The notes: a model not told the origin generated them from the letters alone. Positions 1 through 12,895 are shown, numbered from the stretch's first letter. The stretch: 63,327 nt of DNA from an uncultured Bacillota bacterium (GCA_948907985.1 CAQWMM010000007.1:1-63327), one strand, 5' to 3'. A program made the numbers and translations.

Positions 1-88
1 TTACTACTACTTCTTCTTGCTTGAACTTGGCTGCTCACTATTTAGTTTTCAAAGAGCTGTTTTTGTTGTCCGCCGTTCAACCGGCGAC
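1..88 (-). promoter_or_regulatory. rRNA operon leader (16S gene lies beyond the left edge)
   Basis: Read on the minus strand, this stretch carries GCTCTTTGAAAACTAAATAG, the boxA-like sequence typical of Firmicutes rRNA leaders, about 30 nt after the start of transcription set by the promoter at 95-123. A small CCGGTTGAACGG hairpin precedes it. The rRNA gene itself is outside the window. The alternative, a 16S-23S spacer, is unlikely because two strong promoters sit directly upstream. Confidence 0.75.
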
Positions 89-94
89 TTTATT

Positions 95-123
95 AGTATA
101 GCACATTTGGTTTTTCTTGTCAA
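95..123 (-). promoter_or_regulatory. rrn promoter, proximal
   Basis: Perfect -35 TTGACA (118-123), a 17-bp spacer and -10 TATACT (95-100) on the minus strand, followed by the rRNA leader. Together with the copy at 327-355 it forms the tandem promoter pair usual for rRNA operons. Confidence 0.85.
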
Positions 124-326
124 TACCTTTTTTTAACTTTTTTAATTTTTTTTGAATTTTCTTTTTTGGGATTTCTTCATGGGTTTTTTGGCTTGCCCAG
201 CGCATAACTCAATCCAAACTCAAAATCGAAAACTCATCAGTCAAAAATCGGTAATGACAACCCTTACCAGATGCCAGGTTTCACTTTTTCGACCTCTTTC
301 GAGCGCCCCACAGCGGAACCTTATAT

Positions 327-355
327 ATAATATCACACAACCCCCTGTTTGTCAA
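327..355 (-). promoter_or_regulatory. rrn promoter, distal
   Basis: Minus-strand -35 TTGACA (350-355), 17-bp spacer and -10 TATTAT (327-332). It lies 232 bp upstream of the proximal rrn promoter. The rest of the 605-bp gene-free region holds only these promoters, long T tracts and the plus-strand promoter at 530-559; I see no gene in it. Confidence 0.7.
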
Positions 356-529
356 CACCTTTTTTTAATTTTTTTCAAATTTTTAACAATTTTTTCACAT
401 CTCTTCGACTCTCGCCTCTCCCTGGCGTCTTTTCAGGCATTTTTCGGCCCTTTGGCCGCTTTTAAGCAAGCTCTTTCAACATTTTAAACACATTTTTCCG
501 GCCAATACGCAACTATCAGCCGCTAACTA

Positions 530-559
530 TTGACTTTTCGCCCCCAAAACGTATATAAT
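530..559 (+). promoter_or_regulatory. promoter of the PilZ gene
   Basis: TTGACT (530-535), 18-bp spacer, TATAAT (554-559), about 45 bp upstream of the PilZ start codon. It diverges from the rrn promoters. Confidence 0.7.
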
Positions 560-605
560 TAGTAGTAGAATAATTTCAGACAGGCTAATCAAAGGAGAAA
601 TATTT

Positions 606-1346
606 ATGGGCTTTTGGGATTTTTTATTTATAAATGAAAACACAGAGCAGCCAACCCCAGAGGAAACTTCTGATACACCGCAGCAGCTGCCAAACACAAT
701 AGATTTATTTCCCGGGCTTCAGCTGGATCTCCTGACAGAAGATGGTCAGCAGCTTTTATCTGGCGTAGTTATTGCAGCGGACTTTCCCAACGAAATCATT
801 ATCGACCGTTTGCCCGGCGGTCTTTCCTTTCCGGTTTGCCCAGAGGATACCCCGGTTCATATCCATGGATACACCAAACAAACCGTACCCTTTCACCTTA
901 AAGGGACAATCAAGGAGTCCTCACGCATTATTTGCAAGGTAAAAGATCTGGAACTGCAAACTTATGTTGAGGGCCGGCAGACTTTCCGCCTGCCCCTCCA
1001 TGTGCCGGTTTCCATGTTCTATCAACACGATAAATATATGCAGAATCCGGAAAAATGTACAATGCTTGACATCAGCACCGGCGGCGCTTGTATCGAATCG
1101 GAATATATTCACGCCGAGGGCGAGGTTCTGCGTATTAAAGCCCAAATAGAAGACTACGCCCCCATGACTTTCCTGGGAGAAATCATCCGGGTAGACGAAC
1201 CATCCCCCGGCGTATTCCGTTATGGTTTCCTTTTTGCCAAACTTAAAGAGGACGAAATAACTGCCCTAAACCGCACCCTCTACAATTTACAGGTAGGCAA
1301 CCGCAAAGAATGGAGCCGGCGCACTAAAAACGGCAACTGGCAATAA
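606..1346 (+). CDS. PilZ domain protein, YcgR-like cyclic-di-GMP receptor
   Basis: This 246-residue cytoplasmic protein has the two-domain layout of YcgR/YpfA-type receptors: an N-terminal beta-barrel domain (about residues 30-115) and a C-terminal PilZ domain. The PilZ signature is visible as an RxxxR motif (RQTFR, near residue 124) and a D-x-S-x-x-G motif (DISTGG, near residue 155), the residues that bind cyclic-di-GMP in this family. Family members usually act as brakes on flagellar motors or regulate exopolysaccharide or secretion. No motility genes are in view, so the output is unknown. The start is fixed by AAAGGAGAAATATTT before ATG. It is monocistronic, with its own promoter and a terminator at 1361-1399. 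Confidence 0.85.
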   Translation: MGFWDFLFINENTEQPTPEETSDTPQQLPNTIDLFPGLQLDLLTEDGQQLLSGVVIAADFPNEIIIDRLPGGLSFPVCPEDTPVHIHGYTKQTVPFHLKGTIKESSRIICKVKDLELQTYVEGRQTFRLPLHVPVSMFYQHDKYMQNPEKCTMLDISTGGACIESEYIHAEGEVLRIKAQIEDYAPMTFLGEIIRVDEPSPGVFRYGFLFAKLKEDEITALNRTLYNLQVGNRKEWSRRTKNGNWQ

Positions 1347-1354
1347 CCCAATAA

Positions 1355-1798
1355 TCAACCGATAACCAGCCGCACCCTAAAAGGGCGCGGCTGGTTATCT
1401 TTCGTTATATTCTTTAGCCAATTTTTCATTGGTAAATCATTGTCCCGCAGCCAAAGAATCAAAACCGCAATAAAAAGCGGATACATAACACTTGTTTGAT
1501 TAAAAATTCCCGTACTGAGCGGAATTGAATTTATGCCGAAAGCAAAACAATAGGCAAAATGTGATATTACAGAAAAAATTCCCAGTCGCAGCAAATACCT
1601 TTTTACATTATGCGTGTAATAATATCCCTCGCACACGAAAAACCACATAATCGGGGCTGTTAAACGCCCGACAATATGTAAGACAATGGCTCCCGGTTCT
1701 GCGGGAAAGCCGGGATAAAACAAATCACATACATGGTCTATCGTCATGGCAATAATTGCAATCAATTTTAAATGATTGGCATTTAAGCGCAGTTTCAT
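1355..1798 (-). pseudogene. TraX family membrane protein, C-terminally truncated
   Basis: The 147-residue product begins like TraX-family proteins (multi-span membrane proteins named after the F-pilin N-acetylase): IAIIAMTIDHVCDLF, then IGR-LTAPIMWFFVCEGYYYT, then an RLGIFSVISHFAY segment. Intact relatives run to roughly 220-250 residues with further membrane helices after the position where this one ends (LRDNDLPMKNWLKNI). Here the last 16 residues are encoded by the terminator hairpin at 1361-1399 and look non-natural. I infer that the 3' third was deleted and the frame now runs into the neighbouring gene's terminator. ATG at 1798 was chosen because AGGGGGGCA lies just upstream; a TTG 15 nt earlier is less likely. 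Confidence 0.7.
1361..1399. terminator. bidirectional terminator hairpin
   Basis: GATAACCAGCCGC..ACCCT and its complement AGGG.GCGGCTGGTTATC form a near-perfect hairpin, followed on the plus strand by TTTCGTT. It ends the PilZ transcript. The last 16 codons of the opposing TraX frame run through it. Confidence 0.8.
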
Positions 1799-1838
1799 AT
1801 TGCCCCCCTGCAATCTCGCGAATTATTCTTATAGTCAA

Positions 1839-1870
1839 AGACGCTCCCCGGAAAAATCCAAGGAGCGTCT
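1839..1870 (-). terminator. terminator of the rpoBC-lipoprotein operon
   Basis: AGACGCTCC...GGAGCGTCT, a 9-bp perfect stem with a 14-nt loop, lies 5 bp past the lipoprotein stop codon. On the minus strand it is followed by a short T run (TTTG). Confidence 0.65.
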
Positions 1871-1874
1871 ATGC

Positions 1875-2591
1875 TCAAAAATCAGCAATTTCCGGATTGT
1901 TATAATCCAGCAGTTCAAAAACATAAAGCTGTTCAATCTCGTCGCTGAGCTCGTCAACGGTTATGCTGTCCCGGCTGAAATATTCCATCCGCACCAGCAC
2001 GCCGTTAGCGTCCAGCCAATAGTCCACATAGTTTTCCAGCATCAACCCGTCCGCGCCGTCCTTGCTGCGGCTGCTGTTCACCCGTTTAATATACTTATCG
2101 TTTTTATGCACGCGCCAGCCCTGCCAATTCGGATGCTCCGTATTGTCAAGCGCCTCCACATTGCCGACATAGCCGCTCTTCAGCCCGCCGTTAAAAAAGA
2201 AAGAGAGTAAATCCGGCAAGTCGCCGATCTTGCCGGTATATTCTTCGTCCTCCTGCCCGGTTGCCAAATCGTATTTATGCGCGTCAACCACGCGATACGG
2301 TGCCTCCAACAAATTGCCCGTCAGTAGATTGCGCTTTTCGGCCTTAAAGTTAAAGGTACGCACGTCAATTCGATACCAGTATTCATAGGTATAATCCGCA
2401 TCATAACCCTGCACCAGGCCGTCTTTGGCCGCGGTATGCGCCGTCATCAGGATATGACCGTTCTCCAGCGTACCCAGCGCCTCCACCCCGGCGTTAACCC
2501 GCTTTATATCCTCGTCAAATTCGCCGCAGCCGGCCAGGCATAAGCCGCAGGCCAGCAGCAGCAAACAAGCCCAAAGCCTCTTAATCCGCAT
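1875..2591 (-). CDS. lipoprotein of unknown function, overlapping the rpoC end
   Basis: A 238-residue predicted lipoprotein. The hydrophobic signal ends in the lipobox L-A-G-C, with the acylated Cys near residue 22. The mature part is polar, with many Asp, Glu and Tyr, and I recognise no domain. The ATG at 2591 lies inside the last codons of rpoC (its TAA is 2583-2581), so the two reading frames overlap by 11 nt, and the GAGGA in the rpoC tail serves as ribosome binding site. Translation is therefore probably coupled to rpoC, unusual for a surface lipoprotein. A longer frame extending into rpoC has no signal peptide at its start and was not chosen. A hairpin terminator follows at 1839-1870. 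Confidence 0.75.
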   Translation of the reverse strand: MRIKRLWACLLLLACGLCLAGCGEFDEDIKRVNAGVEALGTLENGHILMTAHTAAKDGLVQGYDADYTYEYWYRIDVRTFNFKAEKRNLLTGNLLEAPYRVVDAHKYDLATGQEDEEYTGKIGDLPDLLSFFFNGGLKSGYVGNVEALDNTEHPNWQGWRVHKNDKYIKRVNSSRSKDGADGLMLENYVDYWLDANGVLVRMEYFSRDSITVDELSDEIEQLYVFELLDYNNPEIADF

Positions 2592-5500
2592 CGTCCAAGT
2601 CCTCGTCCAGGTCATCGGGGTCGCCATAAACGCTGTCAGAGAAAATATCATCCTCATCATTCAGATCTTCAGCGCTCGCGCCGTCTTCCTCATCCAGATT
2701 TAAAGCTTCCTCTTCTTCGTAATCATAATCGTAGTCATATTCCTGGCTAAGCCCCAGCTCCTCCGCCCGGCCACGCAAATAAATCTCTTCATTAGCGGCC
2801 ACGCCGGTACCGGCGGGGATCAGCTTGCCAATAATCACGTTTTCTTTCAAACCAAGCAGCGGGTCCTGTTTACCCTTAATCGCCGCGTCGGTTAAAACGC
2901 GGGTGGTTTCCTGGAAAGAAGCCGCCGACAGGAAAGAATCCGTCGCCAACGAGGCTTTGGTAATGCCCAACAATACGTCGCTGCAAGTAGCCAGCTCCTG
3001 CCCGGCCGCCTCGGCTTTGGCGTTGGCCTCGGCAAATTCAAATTTATCCACATAAACGCCCGGCAGTAAATTGGTATCGCCGGCGTCTTCCACCTTAACT
3101 TTCTTCAACATCTGGCGCACAATAACCTCGATATGCTTGTCGTTGATGTCAACGCCCTGCATACGATAAACCTTTTGCACCTCCTGCAAAAGATAAAGCT
3201 GAACGCCGTTCACGCCCTTGGTTTCCAACAGCTCGTTGGGATATACGGAACCCTCGGTAATCTCGTCGCCGGCCTCCAAAACCTGCCCCTCGGTTACGCA
3301 AAGCTTAGAGCCATACGGCACGGGATATTCGGCCAGCGGTTCGTTGGTTTTAACGTCAATAATGCGCACGCCGCGTTTATTTTCGTCCATATCAAAGATA
3401 TGCACCCGGCCGGCCTCTTTAGAAATCAAACACTGGCCTTTAGGCCGTCTGGCCTCAAAAATTTCCTCAACACGCGGCAAACCTTGGGTAATATCGCCGC
3501 CGGCAATGCCGCCGGTATGGAAAGTGCGCATCGTCAGCTGCGTACCGGGTTCGCCGATCGACTGAGCGGCAATGGTGCCCACCGCCTCGCCAATATTCAC
3601 ATGGCCGCCGGTCGCCAAATCCAGACCATAACATTTGCTGCAAACGCCATGCGGCGTATGGCAGGTCAAAACCGAGCGGATATTTACCTGACGTTCACTC
3701 TCCGGACGGGTATTCAAATAGTCCACAATCGTTTCCGCCAGATCCATGCTCACCAGCGTACCGCGCTGTGCAATCAATTCGCCGGTTTCCTGGTTAACAA
3801 TATCCTGGTTCAGATAACGGCCCTCAATGCGCTCGGTCAGCTTTTCAATACCTTTAATCTCTTTAACCCAAATGCCCTCGGTATCGCCGCAGTCGTCCTC
3901 GCGCACAATAACATCCTGGGCCACGTCCACCAAACGTCTGGTCAGGTAGCCAGAGTCCGCGGTGCGCAGGGCGGTATCCGCCAAACCCTTGCGCGCGCCG
4001 TGCGCGGAAATAAAGAACTCCAACACCGTCAAGCCCTCGCGGAAATTGGCCTTAATCGGCAGGTCGATAATCCGGCCGGTCGGGTCGGCCATCAAACCGC
4101 GCAGGCCGGCCAGCTGCCGAATTTGCTGCACGTTGCCGCGCGCGCCGGAATTTGCCATCATAAAAATCGGGTTAAAGGGGTCCAAACTGTCCATCAGGTG
4201 GTTGGTAACGTTATCCGTCGCTTTTTCCCAAATCTTAATAACACTGCGATAACGTTCTTCGCCGGTGATCAGGCCCAGTTCATACTGTTCTTCAATCTCC
4301 AGAACCTCTTTTTCGGCAGCGTCCATAATTTCCGCTTTCTCCGGCGGAATCAGAATATCACCCACGCCAACGGTAATACCGGCGCGTGTAGAATATTTAT
4401 AGCCAACGGCCTTAATGCCGTCCAAAAATTCAGCCGTCCGGCTGATACCCTCGCGGCGATAGCAGCGGTCAACCAACAGACCAAGCATTTTCTTGCCGCA
4501 TTCCAGATTATAAAAACCCATTTTGCGGCTCATCGGAATTTCATAGTTAAAAATCAAACGGCCCAAACTGGTGTGCAAACGCTTAAAGTTGCCGCGCTCG
4601 TCTTTCGGGAAAGGAATTTCCGTATCTTTATCCACCCACATGGTGTCCCACTCATCAGGTTTGGGAACCTCGATCCAGTCGTGCAGATCCAAATCCCCGT
4701 TCACATAAGCGCGATAAGCCTCGTCCATACTGGCATAATGATGCACGGTTTCCGGATTGTAAACATTGGTATCCCGAATAATCGTCAGGTAATAAGAACC
4801 TAAAACCATATCCTGGGTCGGCGAGGCCACCGGCCGGCCGTCCTTGGGGTTCAGAATATTGTTGGAAGACAGCATCAGCAGGCGCGCCTCAGTCTGCGCC
4901 TCCGCCGATAGCGGAACATGCACCGCCATCTGGTCGCCATCGAAGTCGGCGTTATAAGCGGTACAAACCAGCGGATGAATCTTCAAAGCGCGGCCCTCAA
5001 CCAAAATCGGCTCAAAGGCCTGAATACCCAAACGGTGCAGCGTAGGCGCACGGTTCAGCAGCACCGGATGTTCGCGGATCACGTCCTCCAGGACGTCCCA
5101 AACCTCTGGGCGCACTCTCTCCACCATACGTTTGGCGCTCTTGATATTATGCGCCATACCGTCATGCACCAGGCGTTTCATCACAAAGGGTTTAAACAGT
5201 TCCAGAGCCATCTCCTTGGGCAGGCCGCACTGGTGCATTTTCAACTCCGGCCCCACCACGATAACGGAACGGCCGGAATAGTCGACGCGTTTGCCCAGCA
5301 AATTCTGGCGAAAACGCCCCTGCTTGCCTTTCAGCAGGTCAGAAAGCGATTTCAGCGGGCGATTGCCCGGGCCAACCACCGGCCGGCCGCGGCGGCCGTT
5401 ATCAATCAGCGCGTCAACCGCTTCCTGCAACATACGTTTTTCGTTGCGTACGATAATATCCGGCGCGCCCAAATCCAACAGGCGGCGCAGACGATTGTTG

Positions 5501-6318
5501 CGGTTAATCACCCGGCGGTAGAGGTCGTTCAAATCACTGGTAGCAAAGCGGCCGCCGTCCAACTGCACCATCGGGCGCAGCTCTGGCGGAATCACCGGCA
5601 CCACGTCCAAAATCATCCATTCCGGGCGGTTGCCGCTCTGCAAAAAGGCCTCCACCACTTCCAGCCGGCGAATCGCCTTAATCTTGCGCTGGCCGGAAAC
5701 CTCTTTCAGTTCGGCCCGCAGTTCCACCCGCAAGTCCTCCAAGTCGATAGCCATCAACAGCTTTTTGATACTCTCCGCGCCCATGCCGGCCTCAAAGCCA
5801 GCGCCCCATTTGTCGCGGGCCTCGCGGTATTCCTGTTCGGTCAAAACCTGTTTCGGTTCCAGATCGGTGTCGCCGGCGTCCAGCACAATATATGAAACAA
5901 AATAGAGTACTTTCTCCAAAATCCGGGGCGAGATATTCAGCAAAAGCCCCATCCGGCTGGGAATCCCCTTAAAATACCAAATATGGCTCACCGGCGCGGC
6001 CAGTTTAATATGGCCCATGCGCTCGCGGCGCACCCGGCTACGGGTAACCTCCACGCCGCAGCGGTCGCAGATCACGCCCTTAAATCTAATCCGTTTATAT
6101 TTGCCGCAATGACATTCCCAATCCTTGGTTGGGCCAAAAATGCGTTCGCAAAACAAGCCGTCGCGCTCCGGTTTAAGCGTGCGGTAATTTATGGTTTCCG
6201 GCTTGCGCACCTCACCGTATGACCATTCCAAAATCTGCTCCGGCGAGGCCATTTTAATCTGCATTCTGTCAAATGTTCTGGCGTCCAGTCCATGCACAGC
6301 AACAGTTTTATCTTCCAC
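2581..6318 (-). CDS. rpoC: DNA-directed RNA polymerase subunit beta'
   Basis: Largest RNA polymerase subunit, 1245 residues. It shows the N-terminal zinc-binding Cys cluster (CHCGKY...CDRCGVEV, about residues 65-85), the catalytic magnesium loop NADFDGDQMAVH (about residue 455) and the second Cys cluster (CHTPHGVCSKCYG). The C-terminal 50 residues are an acidic tail rich in Asp, Glu and Tyr, longer and more acidic than in most relatives. The start is taken as GTG at 6318, which has AGGAGGAG at the right distance; a TTG 21 nt upstream lies before the ribosome binding site. It follows rpoB by 39 bp and shares its promoter. Its stop overlaps the lipoprotein gene start. Confidence 0.98.
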   Translation of the reverse strand: MEDKTVAVHGLDARTFDRMQIKMASPEQILEWSYGEVRKPETINYRTLKPERDGLFCERIFGPTKDWECHCGKYKRIRFKGVICDRCGVEVTRSRVRRERMGHIKLAAPVSHIWYFKGIPSRMGLLLNISPRILEKVLYFVSYIVLDAGDTDLEPKQVLTEQEYREARDKWGAGFEAGMGAESIKKLLMAIDLEDLRVELRAELKEVSGQRKIKAIRRLEVVEAFLQSGNRPEWMILDVVPVIPPELRPMVQLDGGRFATSDLNDLYRRVINRNNRLRRLLDLGAPDIIVRNEKRMLQEAVDALIDNGRRGRPVVGPGNRPLKSLSDLLKGKQGRFRQNLLGKRVDYSGRSVIVVGPELKMHQCGLPKEMALELFKPFVMKRLVHDGMAHNIKSAKRMVERVRPEVWDVLEDVIREHPVLLNRAPTLHRLGIQAFEPILVEGRALKIHPLVCTAYNADFDGDQMAVHVPLSAEAQTEARLLMLSSNNILNPKDGRPVASPTQDMVLGSYYLTIIRDTNVYNPETVHHYASMDEAYRAYVNGDLDLHDWIEVPKPDEWDTMWVDKDTEIPFPKDERGNFKRLHTSLGRLIFNYEIPMSRKMGFYNLECGKKMLGLLVDRCYRREGISRTAEFLDGIKAVGYKYSTRAGITVGVGDILIPPEKAEIMDAAEKEVLEIEEQYELGLITGEERYRSVIKIWEKATDNVTNHLMDSLDPFNPIFMMANSGARGNVQQIRQLAGLRGLMADPTGRIIDLPIKANFREGLTVLEFFISAHGARKGLADTALRTADSGYLTRRLVDVAQDVIVREDDCGDTEGIWVKEIKGIEKLTERIEGRYLNQDIVNQETGELIAQRGTLVSMDLAETIVDYLNTRPESERQVNIRSVLTCHTPHGVCSKCYGLDLATGGHVNIGEAVGTIAAQSIGEPGTQLTMRTFHTGGIAGGDITQGLPRVEEIFEARRPKGQCLISKEAGRVHIFDMDENKRGVRIIDVKTNEPLAEYPVPYGSKLCVTEGQVLEAGDEITEGSVYPNELLETKGVNGVQLYLLQEVQKVYRMQGVDINDKHIEVIVRQMLKKVKVEDAGDTNLLPGVYVDKFEFAEANAKAEAAGQELATCSDVLLGITKASLATDSFLSAASFQETTRVLTDAAIKGKQDPLLGLKENVIIGKLIPAGTGVAANEEIYLRGRAEELGLSQEYDYDYDYEEEEALNLDEEDGASAEDLNDEDDIFSDSVYGDPDDLDEDLDDAD

Positions 6319-6357
6319 CAAAGGCTCTCCTCCTCTCAAAAGTCAGCCGCCCCAACC

Positions 6358-9885
<3,528 letters not shown>

Positions 9886-10171
9886 AATTTTCACCTCTCC
9901 AAAAATTCTTAAACAACGAGTTATCCAAAGCAAACAGACAAAAAAGCCGGACACAAACAACACAAAATTGGTGCAACGAAGATCCTCGCCCACCATTTTT
10001 GCCGCTCACGCCTTATCTCAATTTGCTCAAAACATTAATATTAATTGTGATTTCCCCTATCGGTCAATCTTTCAATTCATCAGTCTGATTAATCAACAAT
10101 AATAAAATGAAACCGTATATAATAAAGTCGGCTCTATCAGACGACAATCCAAGCAATTATATCAGTAATCT
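9886..10171 (-). promoter_or_regulatory. long rpoB 5' leader
   Basis: From the predicted start near 10165 to the rpoB codon there are about 280 untranslated bases. No ribosomal-protein gene or conserved open frame is visible. The plus strand of the same gap carries the promoter of the next gene at 10294-10322. I recognise no known riboswitch or L10-type leader here. Confidence 0.45.
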
Positions 10172-10201
10172 ATTATATCATTAATATGGGTACGCCGTCA
10201 A
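10172..10201 (-). promoter_or_regulatory. rpoBC promoter
   Basis: Minus strand -35 TTGACG (10196-10201), 18-bp spacer, -10 TATAAT (10172-10177). This is the only strong promoter-like sequence between rpoB and the divergent glycosylase gene on this strand. Confidence 0.7.
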
Positions 10202-10293
10202 TATCTTACAGCAAGTTTTTTTCAATTTTAAGTATATTTTTTTATTATTCTGGACACATCAGCCGTCTTTTAAACCTCCAACAGAAAAAAGAA

Positions 10294-10322
10294 TTGATTT
10301 TTTGCCGTAAATCGGCTAAAAT
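10294..10322 (+). promoter_or_regulatory. promoter of the glycosylase gene
   Basis: TTGATT, 17 bp, TAAAAT. The spacer ends in the small palindrome GCCGTAAATCGGC. A closely similar block (TTTTTTCGTCTAAATTGGC then TAAAAT) precedes the M29 aminopeptidase gene at 51344-51372. Confidence 0.6.
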
Positions 10323-10387
10323 ATAAAGATAAACAATGTATTCAGAAATCACCCATGCAAGTCAGAGAAAGCGGGGAGGTCGGACAG

Positions 10388-10891
10388 GTGGCAAATAAAC
10401 AGCTGATTTTTCATAACATACCGCCGGTGTTTGCGCCCGACTCCCGGGTGTTGCTGCTGGGCAGCCTGCCCTCGCCCAAATCCAGAGAACAGGGCTTTTA
10501 TTACGGGCACCCGCAAAACCGCTTCTGGCCAACGCTGGCCGCGGTGCTGGCCGAGCCTGTCCCCGCCCGAGAGGATACCGCCGCCAAAGCGGCCATGCTG
10601 CTTAAACACCATATCGCGCTTTGGGACGTTCTGGCCAGCTGCCAGATTGCCGGCGCGGCGGACGCCTCAATCAGCCAGCCCCAGCCCAACGATATTGCCG
10701 CCCTGCTTAGCCAAACCCAAATCCGCGCCGTCTTCTGCACCGGCACAACAGCGCACCGGCTGTATCAAAAGCTTTGCCTGCCGCAAACCGGGCTGCCGGC
10801 CAAACTGCTGCCCTCCACCAGTCCGGCCAACCGCCGCTGGGGGGCCGAGCAGCTGCAAGAGGCCTACCGCGCCATTCTCGCCTATCTGTAA
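10388..10891 (+). CDS. DNA-deoxyinosine (hypoxanthine-DNA) glycosylase, UDG superfamily
   Basis: A 167-residue cytoplasmic base-excision repair enzyme of the uracil-DNA glycosylase fold. Typical of the hypoxanthine-DNA glycosylase branch are LLLGSLPSPKSREQGFYYG followed by HPQNRFWP (active-site region, about residues 22-48) and the late LLPSTSPANRRW motif. It would remove deaminated adenine (inosine), and possibly uracil, from DNA. GTG at 10388 was chosen because GGGGAGG lies 8 nt upstream; an ATG at 10355 precedes that site and would add 11 residues. The amidase gene follows 31 bp downstream with its own strong ribosome binding site, so the two may be co-transcribed although unrelated in function. 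Confidence 0.85.
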   Translation: MANKQLIFHNIPPVFAPDSRVLLLGSLPSPKSREQGFYYGHPQNRFWPTLAAVLAEPVPAREDTAAKAAMLLKHHIALWDVLASCQIAGAADASISQPQPNDIAALLSQTQIRAVFCTGTTAHRLYQKLCLPQTGLPAKLLPSTSPANRRWGAEQLQEAYRAILAYL

Positions 10892-10922
10892 TGATTGTGT
10901 ATAGTATTAAGGAGGTTAAGTC

Positions 10923-12863
10923 ATGAACATATCTTGTAAAAACAAAGTTTTAGCTATCGCCCTTTTGGCGCTGCTGCTTTTGCTGCCTTGCCCGTCTGCC
11001 AACGCCTATATGCTTTACGAAAATCCCCAGAGGATCATCATCAGCGCGCCGGCTGACAACTACAAAACCTCATCCGCACAGGTCAGCATTTTAGGGGCCT
11101 GCGACTGGACGCAGCCCCTATATATGAACGGCCAAAGCGTCAGCTGCACCGAACATGGTTTTTTCAGCGTCTATGTCAATTTGCAGCCGGGCGAGAATCA
11201 ATTCACTTTCACCCAGGGAGAGAACAGCCGCAGTATCACCATCAACCGCAGCGGCAGCGGCTCCGGCGGCAGTGGTTCCGGCGGCGCTTTCAGCTGGGAC
11301 AATGTCAAATTTTATGATACCGCCCTCTGGGGAGAGGTGAAAAGCAATAACATCACCCACCGCGCCCAGGCCGATAAATCCCAAAACCTGCTGAACGCCC
11401 TGGCCAAAGGTACTGCCAGCCGCATCATCGGCGAGTGCGGCGATTACTATTGCCTGGCCGACCGCAGTTTTATCTACAAAAACAACGTACGTCTGCTGGA
11501 CATGGCCGCCATACCCGCCGTCAATCAGATAACCAGTATTACGGTTACGCCGCGCACCGCCCAAAACTGCACCGAAATTAATTTTAAAGCGCAGATAAAC
11601 GCACTCTACAAAGCGGAGCTTACCGGCGATCAGGTGCGCTTCACTCTTTATGACAGCGCCAACGCCTGCCAGCCGGTTTACGCTGACAATCCGCTGTTCA
11701 GCGATATACAAGCCGTCGCTGCCGAAAACGGCGTGGTGCAATATGTTTTCAACCTAAAAAGCGGCGCTCACCCCAACGGTTATTATGTGGAATATCGGGA
11801 CGGCTACATCGTGCTGGGGCTAAAACAGCCGCCGCAGCTGACGGATAACGCCGAGCAACCCTTGGCAGGCGCGGTCATCCTTTTAGACGCCGGCCACGGC
11901 GGTTCTGACGGCGGAGCCAGCGGCCCCCCGGCCTCGGCCGGCCCGCTGGAAAAGAACATCAATCTGGTAATCACCAATTACGCCAAAGCCTACCTGGAAA
12001 GTCAGGGGGCCACCGTAATCATGACGCGCACCGATGACAGCGAAAGCGGTCTGGCAGCCCGCGTCAGCCAGATATTGGAAACCAAACCGGACTTGTCAAT
12101 TTCCATCCACTCCAACTCCATTGCCGAAACCGCCGATTACGGCAATATCCGCGGCCTGCGCACCTATTATTCCTATCCCTTTTCGTTGAACGCCGCCAGC
12201 TTTATCACCCAGCGCGTCAGCCAATACGCTGGGCTGAACCAAACTACGCCGCAGCTTTCCAATCTGGCGTTGACGCGTATTGAAAACACGCTGGCAATAC
12301 TTCTGGAAAACGCTTTCATCAGCAACCCCGACGATTACGAGATGATGATCCAAAGCGAATATCAGCAGCGCTTTGGCGAGGCCGTAGGCCAAGCCGCCGC
12401 CGAATACCTGCTAAGTCTGGCGCAGAACGAGAGCAGCGTCTATGCCGTAAGCACAATGGGGCAGGCCGTAAGCACAGATCCCGCCAACCGCCCGATTACG
12501 GTCTATTTAGACGGTCAACCGCTGCAATTTGACGTACAGCCCACCATCCAAAACGGCTCCACCCTCGTTCCCCTGCGCGCCATTTTCGAGGCGCTTGAGG
12601 CCCAGGTTAACTGGAACAACGATACCAAGGATCTAGTTGCCGTCAAGCCCGCCGCCGACATCCGCCTGTATCTGGCGCTGAACTCGCCGGAACTGCAAAT
12701 CACCGAGGCCGGCCAAACCCGCGCCGTCAGCCTGCCAGCCGCGGCCACAATTATTGACGGCCGGGTTCTGGTGCCGCTGCGCGCCATCTCCGAGGGCTTT
12801 GGCTGCGACGTTTCCTGGGAGGCAGCCGAACGCTCCGTCGTGATCAGAACGCTGGAGGACTAA
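10923..12863 (+). CDS. N-acetylmuramoyl-L-alanine amidase with stalk domain
   Basis: A 646-residue exported cell-wall hydrolase that cleaves the bond between muramic acid and the stem peptide. Order: signal peptide (residues 1-29, ending SANA), a beta-rich N-terminal region, a Ser/Gly linker (near residues 110-122), an unassigned region, then an amidase_3 catalytic domain (about 315-500) and a C-terminal copper amine oxidase-like stalk domain (about 520-645, with two VPLRAI signatures). Zinc ligands and catalytic residues are visible: LLDAGHGG, LEKNIN, SISIHSNS and LLENAF. The start follows AAGGAGGTTAAGTC. It is probably anchored to, or acts in, the peptidoglycan layer. A promoter for panB lies just downstream. 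Confidence 0.92.
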   Translation: MNISCKNKVLAIALLALLLLLPCPSANAYMLYENPQRIIISAPADNYKTSSAQVSILGACDWTQPLYMNGQSVSCTEHGFFSVYVNLQPGENQFTFTQGENSRSITINRSGSGSGGSGSGGAFSWDNVKFYDTALWGEVKSNNITHRAQADKSQNLLNALAKGTASRIIGECGDYYCLADRSFIYKNNVRLLDMAAIPAVNQITSITVTPRTAQNCTEINFKAQINALYKAELTGDQVRFTLYDSANACQPVYADNPLFSDIQAVAAENGVVQYVFNLKSGAHPNGYYVEYRDGYIVLGLKQPPQLTDNAEQPLAGAVILLDAGHGGSDGGASGPPASAGPLEKNINLVITNYAKAYLESQGATVIMTRTDDSESGLAARVSQILETKPDLSISIHSNSIAETADYGNIRGLRTYYSYPFSLNAASFITQRVSQYAGLNQTTPQLSNLALTRIENTLAILLENAFISNPDDYEMMIQSEYQQRFGEAVGQAAAEYLLSLAQNESSVYAVSTMGQAVSTDPANRPITVYLDGQPLQFDVQPTIQNGSTLVPLRAIFEALEAQVNWNNDTKDLVAVKPAADIRLYLALNSPELQITEAGQTRAVSLPAAATIIDGRVLVPLRAISEGFGCDVSWEAAERSVVIRTLED

Positions 12864-12895
12864 ACCGGAATTTTCCAACATTCGACAAAAAAGGC

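Noticed and set aside
152..487. 111-codon frame in the rrn promoter region
   Set aside because: It covers T tracts and both rrn promoters and has no ribosome binding site.
3133..4803. 556-codon open frame antisense to rpoC (and others at 4918-5895 and 7726-8916)
   Set aside because: They lie fully inside rpoC/rpoB on the other strand, have no ribosome binding site and show the low-complexity, His/Gln/Asn-rich composition of antisense frames.
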